Shown piece after piece: positions 11,865-21,918 of a DNA stretch of 64,000 nt; position 1 is the first letter of the stretch; the number at the start of each line of letters is the position of its first letter. The DNA lies in the NCBI RefSeq assembly GCF_016722895.1, contig NZ_JAEQNA010000002.1, positions 212,801-276,800 on the forward strand, in the 5' to 3' direction. The position numbers and the translations under genes were made by a program. A model generated the notes under the pieces. The model was not told the origin of the DNA and did no database searches. It saw only the letters and a program-made list of their open reading frames with translations. The stretch is from Ramlibacter aurantiacus (GTDB lineage: Bacteria > Pseudomonadota > Gammaproteobacteria > Burkholderiales > Burkholderiaceae_C).

Positions 11865-12935
11865 TCAATTCAGCCTCAGCGGCTGCGCATACCCCGTCAT
11901 TTCCAGATAGCCCAGGCCCATGTGGGAGCCGTGCGCGTCGAGCAGTTCGGACAAGCCCTCCCAGTACACGGCGCCGGTGGAGGCGCGGCTGTCGAGTTCC
12001 TGCGTGGGCATGAGCGCGCGCACCTCGAACCGCCCTGCCGGGCATTCGATCTGCCATCGCACCGGATAGCGCGCGCCCGATGCCGGGCTGGTCCAGGACT
12101 CGCGCGGCGTGAAGCGCGTCTGGCCGGCGGCAAAGGCGCGGGCCACCCCACCGGCCGCGCGGAACGAGCCCCCGTCCCAGACCGTGCTGCCGTCGGCCCG
12201 GCGCAAGCGGAACGCGGTGAGGGCGCTGCCGTCGTCCAGGTTCATGCCGATCCAGTCCCAGCCGACGGCCTCGGGGTGCAGCAGCTCCTCGCTCCACTCG
12301 TGATCCAGCCAGCCGCGACCGGTGACGTCGAAGCGCTGCTCGCCCACTCGCAGCTGGCCCGAGGCCTGCAACTGCGGCTGGCTGTAGTAGTAGCTGGCCT
12401 GGCGCGGGTCGGGCCCCTTGCGAGACAGGCCCGCCTCGCCCTGCAGCAGCAAGGGCTGGGTGGGCATGAAATCCAGCTCGATGGCGAACTCTTCACCGCC
12501 CAGCCGTGCCAGGTAGCGGCCATCGGCCCGGCGTCGCAGCGACCAGTCGCGCAGCTGCACGCGGGTGTCGTCCTCGGCCGCCTCGGCGATGCCGAAGCCG
12601 GCCCGCGCGATGCGCTGGTCGTGCCACAGGCGCCGGCCGGCCAGGTCGGTGATCGCGGCGTGCGCGAACACCAGCTGGCGCGCGGCGAAGCGCGATTGGA
12701 TCGCCTGCGCCACGTCGACGCGCGTGCGAAAGAAGGTCACCTGGAAGCCGAACATCCGCTCGCCGGCGCTCGCGTGGCCGGTGATGTACCACCATTCGGT
12801 GCGCAATTCGGGGTGGGCGCCGTGGTCGCGCGGGAACACCAGGGTCCGCGGCTCGAGCGCCCGCGCCGGCACGGCGACCGAGCCGATGAGGGGCCAGGCA
12901 AGCGCCGTGACCAGCTGGCGGCGATTCGGGCCCAT
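11865..12935 (-). CDS. AttH-like secreted lipocalin-fold protein (CrtC/hydroxyneurosporene synthase-like)
   Basis: A 356-residue exported protein with a Tat-type N-terminus (RRQLVTALAWPLIGSVAVPARA). Hallmarks of the AttH / predicted secreted hydrolase family (two lipocalin-like domains, related to carotenoid 1,2-hydratase) are F-P-x-D-H-G-x-H-P-E-x-x-T-E-W-W-Y-I-T-G-H early, YYYSQPQL in the middle and RGWLDHEWS near residue 215. Its ATG overlaps the stop of the permease gene (TGATG), with a strong AAGGAGGA ribosome site. This context (ATPase, FtsX-type permease, AttH) matches attEFGH-type loci, where the substrate is not firmly known. Probably periplasmic partner of the ABC transporter. Confidence 0.8.
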   Translation of the reverse strand: MGPNRRQLVTALAWPLIGSVAVPARALEPRTLVFPRDHGAHPELRTEWWYITGHASAGERMFGFQVTFFRTRVDVAQAIQSRFAARQLVFAHAAITDLAGRRLWHDQRIARAGFGIAEAAEDDTRVQLRDWSLRRRADGRYLARLGGEEFAIELDFMPTQPLLLQGEAGLSRKGPDPRQASYYYSQPQLQASGQLRVGEQRFDVTGRGWLDHEWSEELLHPEAVGWDWIGMNLDDGSALTAFRLRRADGSTVWDGGSFRAAGGVARAFAAGQTRFTPRESWTSPASGARYPVRWQIECPAGRFEVRALMPTQELDSRASTGAVYWEGLSELLDAHGSHMGLGYLEMTGYAQPLRLN

Positions 12936-15466
12936 CACCAGTCCTCCTTCACCGCCAGCACCGCGTCCCGCCCGGCGGCGCTGCGCCCGGCCAGGAAGGC
13001 CGTGAGCGTGCCGGCCAGCACCACCAGCGCGCACAGCAGGAGCAGCCGACCCCAGGGCACCAGCAGGTCCATCGTCCAGTGGAAGCTCTGCGGGTTGACC
13101 ACGTGCACCAGCACCACGGCCACCGCCAGCCCCAGCAGCAGCCCGGCGGCCGAGCCGATGGCCGTCCAGGCCGCGCCTTCCCCGGCCACCACCCGCAGCA
13201 CCTGGCCGCGGGTCAGCCCCAGGTGCTGCAGCAGCCCGAACTCCTTGCGCCGCGCCAGCACCTGGGCGCTGAAGCTGGCGGCGACGCCGAACAGCCCGAT
13301 GGCGATGGCCACGGCCTGCAGCCAGTAGGTGACGGCGAAGCTGCGGTCGAAGATGCGCAGCGACGCGGCGCGGATGTCCTGCGCGCTGGCGAACTCCAGC
13401 ACGCCGGCGGCCCCGGCATGCTGCTCGCCGAGCTGGCGCAAACCCGCCAGCACACCGCCGGTGTCGGCACCCGGCGCCAGCCACAGGTGCAGGTCGTTGC
13501 TGCGGGTGTCGCCGGTCAGCCGCCGGTAGTCCTCGCTGTCCACCATGACCGCGCCGGTCTGGCGCACGTAGTCGCGCCAGATGCCGGCGACGAAGAAGCG
13601 CGGCGTGGCGCCTGCCTGCCCGAAGGCCTGCTCCAGCGCCGGCAGCCCCTGGCCGACGCGGGCGCCGTACAGGTCCACCATGGCCTCGCTCACATAGACG
13701 CCGATGCGGCCGGCCGGCACGGGCCGTGCCTCGCCCACCATCGGCAGTTGCCGCTGCGGCTCCTCGAGCCGCCGCGCCAGCAGCACCACCGGCGGCATCG
13801 ATGGGTCCAGCAGCAGCGGGCGCACCCGCTGGGTGCCGGCGCGGGCGATGCCCGGCAGCGACGCCGCCGCCTGCACGAATGCCGGGTCGAGGAAGGCGGT
13901 GTCGGCCGCCGCCGAGCTCTCGCCGGTGCGCACGTACAGGTCGGCCGGCAGCAGCACGTCGAGCCAGCGGGTCACCGAGTCCCGGAAGCTCGCGACCATC
14001 ACGGTGAGCGCGATGGCCAGGCTCAGCGCGGCGACCACGCCGCTCACGGCCACGGCGGCACTCTCGCGCACACGCCGCGCCCGCTCCACCGCCAGCAGCG
14101 CCAGCGGCCGGCCTGCCGTGTGCGGGGCCAGCCGGTCGTAGACCAGCGACACGGCGGCGGGCAGGGCGGTGATGCCGCCCACCAGCAGCAGTCCCACCGA
14201 CAGATAGGCCGCCAGCGGCATGCCGGCGATGGGCGGCATCAGCGCCAGCAGGCAGCCGGCGACGATCAGGGCGGCGCTGACGCCATGGCCGCGGCGGCCG
14301 GTGCCGGCGTGGCCCAGGCCCTTGAGCGAGGGCGCCAGCGGCAGGCGTTGGGCGAGTCGGGCTGGGAACCATCCGCCGACCGCGGCGGCGATCACGCCGA
14401 GCACGCCGTAGGCCCCGGCGGCCGGGGCGCTCCACTGCAAGCCGGGCGCCACCCCCGAGAAGTAGCCGCCGCCCAGGTCCCCGCCGAGCAGGCGCAGCGC
14501 CAGCGCCGCCAGCCCGGTGCCGAGCGCGATGCCGGCGCCGCTGCCGGCCACGCCGAGCACCAGCGATTCGCCCAGCACCAGCCCCAGTCGCTGGCGTGCG
14601 GTGACGCCCAGCACGCCCAGCAGGGCCAGTTGCTGCAGCCGCCGCGCCACGCTCAGCGACAGCACCGAGAACACCAGGAAGGCCCCGGTGAACAGGGCCA
14701 CCAGGGCCAGCACGGTGAGGTTCACGCGGTAGGCGCGCGAGAGCTGGTCGATGCGCTGGGCGGCGTCTGCGGGCTCGGCCGCCACCACGCCGGCCGGCAG
14801 TTCGAGGCCGCGCAGGAAGTCGCGCGCGGAGGTTCCGGGGGCCAGCCGCAGGTCGATTCGGGTGAGTTCGCCCCGTCGGCCGAACAGGTCCTGGGCCGCC
14901 CCGATGTCCATCACCGCCGTTGCAGCGCCCGGGGCCGCCACGGTGCCCGCGACCCGCAGCGGCTGCAGCCGCAGGCCGACCTGCACCTGCACCCGTTGGT
15001 CGCCAAGCTGCTGGCGGGCCGCCGGGTTGAGGAACACGGCGTCCGGGGCGAACAGGTCGAAGCGTCCGGCGCCGGCGTCGAGGCTGGGCATGAGCGCGGG
15101 TGCGATGGACGCCACGGCCAGGGCGTCCACGCCCAGCACGCGCAGCGCCGCCCGCCCGCCGGCGCCGCCCTGGGCCTGGGTGCTCAGTTCGAGGATGGGG
15201 CTGGCCAGGCGCACCTGCGGGTGGGCCGCAAGCCGGGCGTACAGCGACTCGTCGAAGCCGCCCTGCGCGGCGCGCAGTTCGAGGTCGGGTCGGCCCTGCA
15301 CGGAGCGCACGGCGCTGGAGAACTCGCTCAGCGCCGAGGCGTTGATCAGGTGGACCGCGAACGCCAGCGCCACCCCGAGCATGACGGCCACCACCGCGGT
15401 GGCGTGGCGCCAGGGGTGGTGGCGCAGTTCCTGCCAGGAGAAGCCGCGAAGAAGGGACGCCAGCAT
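12935..15466 (-). CDS. ABC transporter permease with FtsX-like domains (AttF/AttG-like)
   Basis: An 843-residue inner-membrane protein. One membrane helix near residues 20-42 is followed by a large periplasmic domain (about 45-245), three helices around 255-375, two or more helices around 395-495, a second periplasmic domain, and three C-terminal helices around 715-830. Two FtsX-type permease modules in one chain fit the long fused permeases of the LolC/MacB/AttFG class. Such systems usually move lipids, lipoproteins or peptides, or transmit force to a periplasmic partner, rather than pump small solutes. The ATPase gene lies upstream, separated by a hemerythrin gene. Confidence 0.85.
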   Translation of the reverse strand: MLASLLRGFSWQELRHHPWRHATAVVAVMLGVALAFAVHLINASALSEFSSAVRSVQGRPDLELRAAQGGFDESLYARLAAHPQVRLASPILELSTQAQGGAGGRAALRVLGVDALAVASIAPALMPSLDAGAGRFDLFAPDAVFLNPAARQQLGDQRVQVQVGLRLQPLRVAGTVAAPGAATAVMDIGAAQDLFGRRGELTRIDLRLAPGTSARDFLRGLELPAGVVAAEPADAAQRIDQLSRAYRVNLTVLALVALFTGAFLVFSVLSLSVARRLQQLALLGVLGVTARQRLGLVLGESLVLGVAGSGAGIALGTGLAALALRLLGGDLGGGYFSGVAPGLQWSAPAAGAYGVLGVIAAAVGGWFPARLAQRLPLAPSLKGLGHAGTGRRGHGVSAALIVAGCLLALMPPIAGMPLAAYLSVGLLLVGGITALPAAVSLVYDRLAPHTAGRPLALLAVERARRVRESAAVAVSGVVAALSLAIALTVMVASFRDSVTRWLDVLLPADLYVRTGESSAAADTAFLDPAFVQAAASLPGIARAGTQRVRPLLLDPSMPPVVLLARRLEEPQRQLPMVGEARPVPAGRIGVYVSEAMVDLYGARVGQGLPALEQAFGQAGATPRFFVAGIWRDYVRQTGAVMVDSEDYRRLTGDTRSNDLHLWLAPGADTGGVLAGLRQLGEQHAGAAGVLEFASAQDIRAASLRIFDRSFAVTYWLQAVAIAIGLFGVAASFSAQVLARRKEFGLLQHLGLTRGQVLRVVAGEGAAWTAIGSAAGLLLGLAVAVVLVHVVNPQSFHWTMDLLVPWGRLLLLCALVVLAGTLTAFLAGRSAAGRDAVLAVKEDW

Positions 15467-15497
15467 GGGGCCCGATTGTGGGCCCCGGGGTGGTTCG

Positions 15498-15980
15498 TCA
15501 GGCCATCGCCTCGTGCTCGCCCATGAGCTCCTCCTTGCGCGCTTCCAGCTCGTCGCGCATGGCCATCAGGTCGAGCTTTCGGGCGCTGCGGGCCTTGGGG
15601 AAGATCTCGTTTTTCTCTTCCTTCACGTGGTGGTCCACGTACTCGCCCAGCACCTTGACCTTGGCGTCGAACATCGGGTCGGTTTCGGACATCTCCTGCA
15701 GCTGCGCGATCAGGTCCTTGGCGCTCTGGTGTTCGACCGTGGCCTCGTCCAGCAGGTCGGTGTCCTTGATCGCGCTGCGCAAGGCGGGGTAGAAGATCTC
15801 CTCCTCGATCTGCGCATGCACGGTCAGCTCCAGGCAGATGCGGCGGGCCAGCTCCAGCTTCTTCTGCGCGGCGCTGCGTGCGCGCGACTGCGTCAGCTCT
15901 TCGTAGTCCTTGAACATTTTCTTGACCGCGCGGTGATCCGCATCGAGCAGATCGCAGGCGTCCTTTGCACGTGTAGCCAT
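15498..15980 (-). CDS. Hemerythrin HHE domain protein
   Basis: A 160-residue soluble four-helix protein. Iron-ligand candidates are H16, H55 with the E59-E61 cluster, H84, H117/H118 and E121/E122, matching the hemerythrin HHE pattern with a di-iron centre. The C-terminus is a charged helix. Hemerythrin-like proteins bind oxygen, sense redox state or protect against oxidative and nitrosative stress. It sits between the ATPase and permease of an ABC system on the same strand, 31 bases before the permease start, and is likely co-transcribed. Whether it has any role in that transporter is unknown. Confidence 0.9.
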   Translation of the reverse strand: MATRAKDACDLLDADHRAVKKMFKDYEELTQSRARSAAQKKLELARRICLELTVHAQIEEEIFYPALRSAIKDTDLLDEATVEHQSAKDLIAQLQEMSETDPMFDAKVKVLGEYVDHHVKEEKNEIFPKARSARKLDLMAMRDELEARKEELMGEHEAMA

Positions 15981-16095
15981 GGTGTTTCTCCGGTGTGGTG
16001 CCGCGATGATCCGGTTGGCCCCGAGCCGCGCGCGTAGGAAAACACCGGGGCCGGGTGCCGGAGGCGCGAAGGCCGGCGAGGGGTGGCTGTGCAGC

Positions 16096-16788
16096 TCAGT
16101 CGGCGGCTTCGAGGCCGCGCGCGGTCAGGCGCAGCACCCGGTCGGCGCGGCGCGCGGCCGTGTCCGAGTGCGTCACCAGCACCAGCGAGGCGCCGTGCTG
16201 GCGGGTCTGCGCGATCAGCAGGTCCATCACGCGTGCCGCGGTGCCGGGATCGAGGTTGCCGGTGGGCTCGTCCGCCAGGAGCAGCGCCGGCCGATGCACC
16301 AGCGCGCGGGCGATCGCCACGCGCTGCAACTGGCCGCCGCTGAGTTGCTGCGGCAGCCGCTGGTCCAGCCCCTCCAGCCCCACCGCGGCCAATGCCTGGC
16401 GCACACGATCGGTCCGCTCGACGGCCGGCGCCTGCAGCAGCAGCAGCGGCAAGCCCACGTTCTGCGCCACGTCCAGGTGCGGCAGGACGTGGAAGGCCTG
16501 GAACACGAATCCCACGTGGCGCCGGCGCAGGATCGCGCGCTGCTCGTCGCCCGCCGCCCCCAGGTCGTGGCCGCACAGGTGCACGGTGCCCGCGTCCCAG
16601 TGATCGAGCCCGGCCATGCAATTGAGCAGCGTGGACTTGCCCACGCCGGACTCGCCCAGGATGGCGACGAACACGCCCGGGTCGATGCGCAGCGAGACAT
16701 CGGTGAAGACGGTGTCCGTGCCGTAACGCTTGGCCAGGCCCTCGATGCGGATCGGCGGCGCAACGGGGGACGCCGGCAGGTCGCTCAT
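16096..16788 (-). CDS. ABC transporter ATP-binding protein (AttE/LolD-like)
   Basis: A 230-residue nucleotide-binding subunit. Walker A GESGVGKS is at residues 45-52, the Q-loop is FVFQAFH, the signature is LSGGQLQR, Walker [14 protein letters not shown], and the H-loop VTHSD. The LolD/MacB-type D-E-P-T-G-N-L-D sequence fits partnership with the FtsX-like permease encoded 630 bases downstream. Its ATG overlaps the miaA stop (ATGA), so translation is probably coupled to miaA. Confidence 0.9.
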   Translation of the reverse strand: MSDLPASPVAPPIRIEGLAKRYGTDTVFTDVSLRIDPGVFVAILGESGVGKSTLLNCMAGLDHWDAGTVHLCGHDLGAAGDEQRAILRRRHVGFVFQAFHVLPHLDVAQNVGLPLLLLQAPAVERTDRVRQALAAVGLEGLDQRLPQQLSGGQLQRVAIARALVHRPALLLADEPTGNLDPGTAARVMDLLIAQTRQHGASLVLVTHSDTAARRADRVLRLTARGLEAAD

Positions 16789-17762
16789 GCCAGCTCCAGC
16801 CGGCGCGCCTGCTGCCGCAGCAGCTCGAGCACCTGCGTGGTGGCGTCGGGCGCGTCGCAGGCGACCACGCGTCGCTGCGGCATGCCGCGCAGCCAGGTGA
16901 GCTGCCGCTTGGCCAGCTGGCGGGTGGCGGCGATGCCGCGCTCGCGCAGCACGCCCAGCGGCAGCGGCTGGCCGGCGTCCTGCGCGTCCAGCCATTCCCA
17001 GGCTTGCCGATAGCCCACGCAGCGGATGCTGGGAAGCTGCGGCGACAGGTCGCCGCGTGCACGCAGGCGGCGCACCTCGTCCAGCAGGCCGGCACGCAGC
17101 ATGTCGTCGAAGCGCGCCTCGATGCGGTGGTGCAGCCAGGCCCGGTCGGTCGGCTCCAGTGACACCAGCAGCAGGGGCGCGAGCCCGGTGCCTGGCGCCG
17201 GCTGCGCGTGCCAGTCGCTGATCGGGCGGCCCGACAGCTGCCAGACCTCGAGGGCGCGCTGGATGCGCTGGGCATCGAGCGGCGCCAGCCGGGCCGCGGT
17301 GGCGGGGTCGACGCGGGCGAGTTCGGCATGCAGCGCGGGCCAGCCCCGCTCGCGTGCGTCGGCCTCGATGCGGCTGCGGGTGCCGGCATCGGCGGCCGGC
17401 ATGGCGGCCAGTCCCTCGAACAGGGCCTTGAAGTACAGCATCGTGCCGCCCACCAGCAGCGGCAGCGCGCCGCGCGCGCGGATCTGCGCCACGCACTGGC
17501 GCGCATCGGCGGCGAACTCGGCGGCGCTGTAGCTCTCGCGCGGGTCGCGGATGTCGATCAGGTGGTGCGGCACCGCCGCGCGCTCGGACGGCGAGGGCTT
17601 GGCCGTGCCGATGTCCATGCCGCGGTAGACCAGGGCCGAATCGACGTTCACGACCTCGACGGGCAGCTCGCGCGCCAAGGCCAGGGCGGCGGCGGTCTTG
17701 CCCGACGCGGTCGGCCCGGCCAAGGCCAGGTACTGCGGGTCAGGCGCGCCGCAGCTCGCCAT
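16785..17762 (-). CDS. miaA: tRNA dimethylallyltransferase
   Basis: A 325-residue enzyme that transfers an isopentenyl group to A37 of tRNAs reading UNN codons. The P-loop is GPTASGKT (16-23), followed by [19 protein letters not shown] and HHLIDI, all diagnostic of MiaA; RCVGYRQ-W-E and KRQLTWLR are near the C-terminus. Start ATG 17762 overlaps the end of the upstream MFS gene by 23 bases. Its place downstream of mutL is conserved in many proteobacteria, although here two genes intervene. Confidence 0.97.
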   Translation of the reverse strand: MASCGAPDPQYLALAGPTASGKTAAALALARELPVEVVNVDSALVYRGMDIGTAKPSPSERAAVPHHLIDIRDPRESYSAAEFAADARQCVAQIRARGALPLLVGGTMLYFKALFEGLAAMPAADAGTRSRIEADARERGWPALHAELARVDPATAARLAPLDAQRIQRALEVWQLSGRPISDWHAQPAPGTGLAPLLLVSLEPTDRAWLHHRIEARFDDMLRAGLLDEVRRLRARGDLSPQLPSIRCVGYRQAWEWLDAQDAGQPLPLGVLRERGIAATRQLAKRQLTWLRGMPQRRVVACDAPDATTQVLELLRQQARRLELA

Positions 17763-18969
17763 GGCGACGCACCAGGGTGAAGGCCACGACCGCGATGCAG
17801 ACGCCCCAGAACCACAGGCCCGAGACCAGCGGCCAGGCACTGTCCATGGCCTGGCGACCGAGCCAGCCGCCCATCGCGAAAGCCACCAGCATCATCAGGA
17901 AACCGTTCAGGGCCGCAGCGGCGCCGGCGGCCTTGGGAAAGGGCGCCACCGCGACGACCTGGCCGCAGGGCTGGTGCACGCCGTGCGCGAGCATGAACAG
18001 CCAGATCGGGGGCAGCAGCGCCCAGATGCCGCGCACGCCCGCCCAGGCCAGCAGCACCAGCACCGTGCCGGCCAGCAGGCTGACGCCGCCGGCCCACATC
18101 ACCGCGCGCCGCAGGCCGATGCGCGTGAGCAGGCGCCTCGCCAGCACGGTGCCCGCCAGGTAGGTCAGCGATACCGAGAACAGGGCCACGCCCACCTCGG
18201 TGGCACCCAGGCCGATCACCTGGCCGAACACGAAGGGCGCGGTGGCCAGGAAGGTGAACAGGCCGGCATACGACGTGGTGGCCAGGGCCGAACCGGCCAG
18301 GAAAGTGGGGTGCCGGATGATGGTCCACCAGCTGCGGGCGATGGCGCCCGGGTGCAGCGGCGCGCGTCGTTCGGCGGGCAGCGACTCGGTGAAGTGGCGC
18401 GCGATGATGAGCCACAGCAGGGCACTGAAGATCCCGAGCAGGGCCAGCGCCCAACGCCAGCCGAAGAGATCGGCGACCACGCCGCCGAGCGGCGCGCTCA
18501 GGCAGGCGATGACGCCCAGGCCGGACAGGCCCTTGGCCATGGTGCGTGCGCCCACCTGCGGTTCGTACAGGTCGCGCACGATGGCGCGAGCACCCATCAC
18601 CGCCGCGCCCATGGCCGCGCCCTGCGCGGCGCGCCAGGCGACCAGCAGGTCCATCGAGGGGGCCAGCGCACAACCGACCGAGGCGCCGACATAGATGCCG
18701 ATGCCGGCCAGCAGCACGGGGCGGCGGCCGAATCGATCGGACAGGGGGCCCCACGCCAGCTGGGAGATGCCGAAGGCCAGCAGCAGCACGGCGAGGGTGG
18801 CCTGGGCCTGGGCCTGGGCCGGCTCGGCGCCCAGGGCGCGGGTGAGGCCAGGCAAGGCCGGCAAGTACAGGTCGGTGGTGAGGGGCTGCAGGCCCAGGAG
18901 AAGCGATAGCAGGACGACGACGACGCCGGGGCTCATGGAGACAGGGCCGGCCGGAACGGAAGCAGACAT
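17740..18969 (-). CDS. MFS multidrug efflux transporter, Bcr/CflA type
   Basis: A 409-residue, twelve-helix major facilitator. The inter-helix 2-3 motif is [12 protein letters not shown], and the first helix contains [10 protein letters not shown], typical of the Bcr/CflA drug-resistance branch (chloramphenicol, bicyclomycin and similar). Loop motif [11 protein letters not shown] after helix 4 also fits. It should export small drugs using the proton gradient. It overlaps miaA and is probably part of the same transcript from mutL onward. Confidence 0.9.
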   Translation of the reverse strand: MSASVPAGPVSMSPGVVVVLLSLLLGLQPLTTDLYLPALPGLTRALGAEPAQAQAQATLAVLLLAFGISQLAWGPLSDRFGRRPVLLAGIGIYVGASVGCALAPSMDLLVAWRAAQGAAMGAAVMGARAIVRDLYEPQVGARTMAKGLSGLGVIACLSAPLGGVVADLFGWRWALALLGIFSALLWLIIARHFTESLPAERRAPLHPGAIARSWWTIIRHPTFLAGSALATTSYAGLFTFLATAPFVFGQVIGLGATEVGVALFSVSLTYLAGTVLARRLLTRIGLRRAVMWAGGVSLLAGTVLVLLAWAGVRGIWALLPPIWLFMLAHGVHQPCGQVVAVAPFPKAAGAAAALNGFLMMLVAFAMGGWLGRQAMDSAWPLVSGLWFWGVCIAVVAFTLVRRHGELRRA

Positions 18970-19079
18970 CGCGGCGAGCGTAGCAGAGGGTGCGGCCGGA
19001 CTGCCGCGTCACCCTCAGCCGTCGCGCAGCGGCCGGCCCTTCCAGTGCCACCGCGCAACCGGATCGGCCGGGCCGCTGG

Positions 19080-19124
19080 TGGCGCCCCTCGAGGGGAGGC
19101 GACGGAGGCGCTTCGGGGTGACTC
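19080..19124 (-). terminator. Hairpin element immediately after the lipoprotein hydrolase gene
   Basis: On the minus strand, directly behind the stop codon, CACCCCGAAGCGCCTCCGTCGCC leads into the perfect palindrome CCCCTCGAGGGG (19085-19096). Elements of this look are common at gene ends in Comamonadaceae. There is no U-tract, so it may act as a transcript 3'-end stabiliser rather than a strict intrinsic terminator. Confidence 0.5.
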
Positions 19125-19970
19125 TTATTTCTCGAACAGATCGCTGATCGCTTCGCGGTACATGGCCAGCCCCATGGACATCGTGCTGTGGTGCGATCCG
19201 CCGTCCACCAGCACGAAGCGCTTGGGATCGGGCGCCGCGTCGTACAGGCGGCGCGCCAGGCTGGACTGGATCAGGCTGTCGCGGCTGCCGTGCACCACCA
19301 GCAGCGGCGAGCCCACCTGCGGCACCTTGCGCACCGACTCGAAGCGCTGCGTGATCAGCGGCCCCAGCGGCAGCCAGCCCCAGCGGAAGGTGCTGGCCAC
19401 GTCGGCGATGGAGGTGAAGGTGCCTTCGACGATGGTGCCGCGCTCGTCGGCCACCTGCGAGGCCAGGTCGATGGCGATGGCACCGCCCAGGGAGTGCCCG
19501 AACACGTAGCGCGGTCGGTCGGCGTACTTGCGGCCCAGCCAATCCCAGGCCGCGCGCGCGTCCTCGTAGGCCATGTTCTCGGACGGCAGGGCGTGGGTGC
19601 TCTTGCCGAAGCCGCGGTAGTCGATCGCCAGCACCGAGAAGCCCAGCTCCTGCATGCGGCGGATGCGGCCGGCGGAACCAGCCACGTTCCAGCGCGCGCC
19701 GTGCAGGTACAGCATCACCGGCTGCCCGGGGCGCGGTTCGCTGGCCTGGGCCCAGAGCCCGTGCAGCTGCACGCTCTGGCCGGTGACGCGCGAGTCGAAG
19801 TTGATCCAGACGTCTTCCATGCCCTCGGCCAGGGCGGCGCTGCCGCCCCAGGCCCGGTCACTGGGCTGGAAGATCCAGGCGCGCTGTTTCTCGTCGAGCG
19901 TGGCGCAGCCGAAGTTGAGCAGGGCCGCGAGGACCGGCGCGGCGAACAGCAGGGAGCGCTTCATGACCAT
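19125..19970 (-). CDS. Alpha/beta hydrolase lipoprotein
   Basis: A 281-residue alpha/beta hydrolase. A lipoprotein signal ends in L-N-F-G-C (C22), so it should be lipid-anchored in the periplasm. The nucleophile elbow is GHSLGG, the oxyanion region LYLHGARW, an acid residue sits in HGSRDSLI, and the catalytic His is in G-G-S-H-H-S. The fold and YRGFGKS resemble serine aminopeptidase / BEM46-like esterases. Substrate unknown. The start may be the first ATG (19970) or the in-frame ATG at 19964; neither has a strong ribosome site. It lies 29 bases after mutL. Confidence 0.85.
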   Translation of the reverse strand: MVMKRSLLFAAPVLAALLNFGCATLDEKQRAWIFQPSDRAWGGSAALAEGMEDVWINFDSRVTGQSVQLHGLWAQASEPRPGQPVMLYLHGARWNVAGSAGRIRRMQELGFSVLAIDYRGFGKSTHALPSENMAYEDARAAWDWLGRKYADRPRYVFGHSLGGAIAIDLASQVADERGTIVEGTFTSIADVASTFRWGWLPLGPLITQRFESVRKVPQVGSPLLVVHGSRDSLIQSSLARRLYDAAPDPKRFVLVDGGSHHSTMSMGLAMYREAISDLFEK

Positions 19971-19999
19971 GAGGCTGACTCAGGCGCGCCGGGCAAAGT

Positions 20000-21826
20000 T
20001 CAACGTCCGCGCAGGAACAGGGCATCCAGCTCGCGCAGGCTGAGCTGCCGCCAGGTGGGCCGGCCGTGGTTGCACTGGTCGGAGCGCTCGGTCACTTCCA
20101 TGCGGCGCAGCAGCGCGTTCATCTCTTCCAGGCCCAGCCGCCGGTTGGCGCGCACCGCGCCGTGGCAGGCCATCGTGGCCAGCAGCTCGTCGCGGGCGCG
20201 CTGCACCACGTGGCTGGCGTCGTGCTGCGCCAGTTCGGCCAGCACGCTGCGGGCCAGCTCCACGGCGTCGGCCTGGGCCAGGTGGGTGGGCACGGCGCGA
20301 ACGGCCAGCGTGCGCGCTGAGAAGGGCGTGATCTCCAGGCCCAGGCTGCGCAGCGCTTCGCCCGCGCCCTCGGCGGTGGCCAGCTCCTGCGGCGTGGCGG
20401 GGAAGGTGGCCGGAATCAGGAGGGGCTGACTGGCCAGCCCGCCGGTGCCGAATTGCGACTTGAGCTGTTCGTAGACGATGCGCTCATGGGCCGCGTGCAT
20501 GTCCACCACCACCAGGCCCTGCGCGTTTTCGGCCAGGATGTAGATGCCCTGCAGCTGGGCGAGGGCCCGGCCGAGCGGCCACTCGCCGTCGGGCAGCGGC
20601 GCGGCTGGGGTGGAAGGCTGCGCGTCGGCGGCGCTGGCGGGTGCCTCGGCAGCCCGTCCTTGCGGCTGCCACAGCAGCCCGAGCTCGGCCACGCGATGGC
20701 CGGCTTCCTCGCGCGCGGCGAACGCCATGGACGGCTGCGACCAGCGGGGCATGGCGGCTGGCGGCTCCGGCGGGCGCGCGGCGGTGGCGTCGCTCATCGC
20801 CGAGGGGTTCAGGCCGGCGCGGGGCGCGGCGAGCGCCTGCTCCACGGCGTGGCGCACGGCCTGGTGGACCGCGCGGCTGTCGCGGAAGCGCACTTCGATC
20901 TTGGTGGGGTGGACGTTGACGTCGACCAGCGTGGGGTCGATGTCCAGCGCCAGCACGTAGACGGGCTGGCGCTGTCCATGCAGCACGTCCTCGTAGGCGC
21001 TTCGCACCGCGTGCCCGAGCACCTTGTCGCGCACATGGCGGCCATTGACCCAGGCCCACTGCTGGTCGGCCCGTGCGCGCGCCGCATCGGGCAGGCCGAC
21101 GCGGCCGCTGATGCGCAGCGGACCGCCTTCCCACGCCACCGGCAGGCTGGCCGCCATGAAGTCACGGCCCAGGACATCGGACAGGCGCTGCGCCGCGTCC
21201 GCCGCGGGGCGCCACTGCTCGACCAGCTTGCCGTCGTGCCAGATGGCGAACCCCACCTCGGGACGAGCCAGCGCATGCCGCCGCACCGCCTCGACGCAGT
21301 GGGCCAGCTCGGTGCCGTCGCTCTTGAGGAACTTGCGGCGCGCGGGGGTGCGGAAGAACAGCTCCTTCACCTCGACGGTGGTGCCCACCGTGCGGGCCGC
21401 CGGCCGCAACTCGCCCGTGCCGCCGTCGAGCAGGAAGGCGTGCGGCTGGCCGTCGGCGCGCGACAGCACGGTGGTCTCGGACACGGAGGCGATCGCGGCC
21501 AGCGCCTCGCCGCGGAAACCCATGGTCGCCACGCTTTCCAGCTCGGCCAGGGAAGCGATCTTGCTGGTGGCGTGGCGACGAAGCGCCAAGGGCAGTTGCC
21601 CGGGATCGATGCCGCAGCCGTCGTCTTCCACGCAGACCAGTCGGACGCCACCGCCAGCCAGCCGCACGGTGACCTGTCGGGCGCCTGCATCCAGGGCGTT
21701 GTCGACCAGCTCGCGAACCACCGAGGCGGGCCGCTCGACCACCTCGCCGGCGGCGATCTGGCTCACCAGTTCATCCGGAAGTTCGCGTATGGGGCGGCGC
21801 GGGGCTGGGGCGAGGACGGCGTTCAC
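20000..21826 (-). CDS. mutL: DNA mismatch repair protein MutL
   Basis: A 608-residue MutL. The N-terminal GHKL ATPase shows E-L-V-D-N-A-L-D-A-G, D-D-G-C-G-I and T-M-G-F-R-G-E-A-L. The variable Pro/Ala linker spans about 335-410, and the C-terminal dimerisation domain follows. That domain carries D-M-H-A-A-H-E-R-I-V-Y-E, which fits the D-x-H-A-(X)2-E-(X)4-E metal-binding endonuclease motif with Met in place of the usual Gln, so nicking activity is plausible. It couples MutS mismatch recognition to strand removal. It is divergent from dedA. Confidence 0.97.
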   Translation of the reverse strand: MNAVLAPAPRRPIRELPDELVSQIAAGEVVERPASVVRELVDNALDAGARQVTVRLAGGGVRLVCVEDDGCGIDPGQLPLALRRHATSKIASLAELESVATMGFRGEALAAIASVSETTVLSRADGQPHAFLLDGGTGELRPAARTVGTTVEVKELFFRTPARRKFLKSDGTELAHCVEAVRRHALARPEVGFAIWHDGKLVEQWRPAADAAQRLSDVLGRDFMAASLPVAWEGGPLRISGRVGLPDAARARADQQWAWVNGRHVRDKVLGHAVRSAYEDVLHGQRQPVYVLALDIDPTLVDVNVHPTKIEVRFRDSRAVHQAVRHAVEQALAAPRAGLNPSAMSDATAARPPEPPAAMPRWSQPSMAFAAREEAGHRVAELGLLWQPQGRAAEAPASAADAQPSTPAAPLPDGEWPLGRALAQLQGIYILAENAQGLVVVDMHAAHERIVYEQLKSQFGTGGLASQPLLIPATFPATPQELATAEGAGEALRSLGLEITPFSARTLAVRAVPTHLAQADAVELARSVLAELAQHDASHVVQRARDELLATMACHGAVRANRRLGLEEMNALLRRMEVTERSDQCNHGRPTWRQLSLRELDALFLRGR

Positions 21827-21903
21827 GCGGGCATTCTAGGAGCGGGCCCCGGGCCCGTAGCCCGTTCGGGCCAGAGCCCGGCAGCAAGCCGGCCAACTGT
21901 GGA

Positions 21904-21909
21904 CATAAT
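21904..21909 (+). promoter_or_regulatory. Candidate -10 box for dedA
   Basis: CATAAT lies nine bases before the dedA start. A transcript beginning 7-9 bases after it would have almost no leader. Confidence 0.45.
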
Positions 21910-21918
21910 CCCTCGCCC

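Noticed and set aside
13079-15526. Long plus-strand frame opposite the FtsX-like permease
   Set aside because: Gln/His/Arg-rich antisense translation without any motif; the permease has membrane helices and context.
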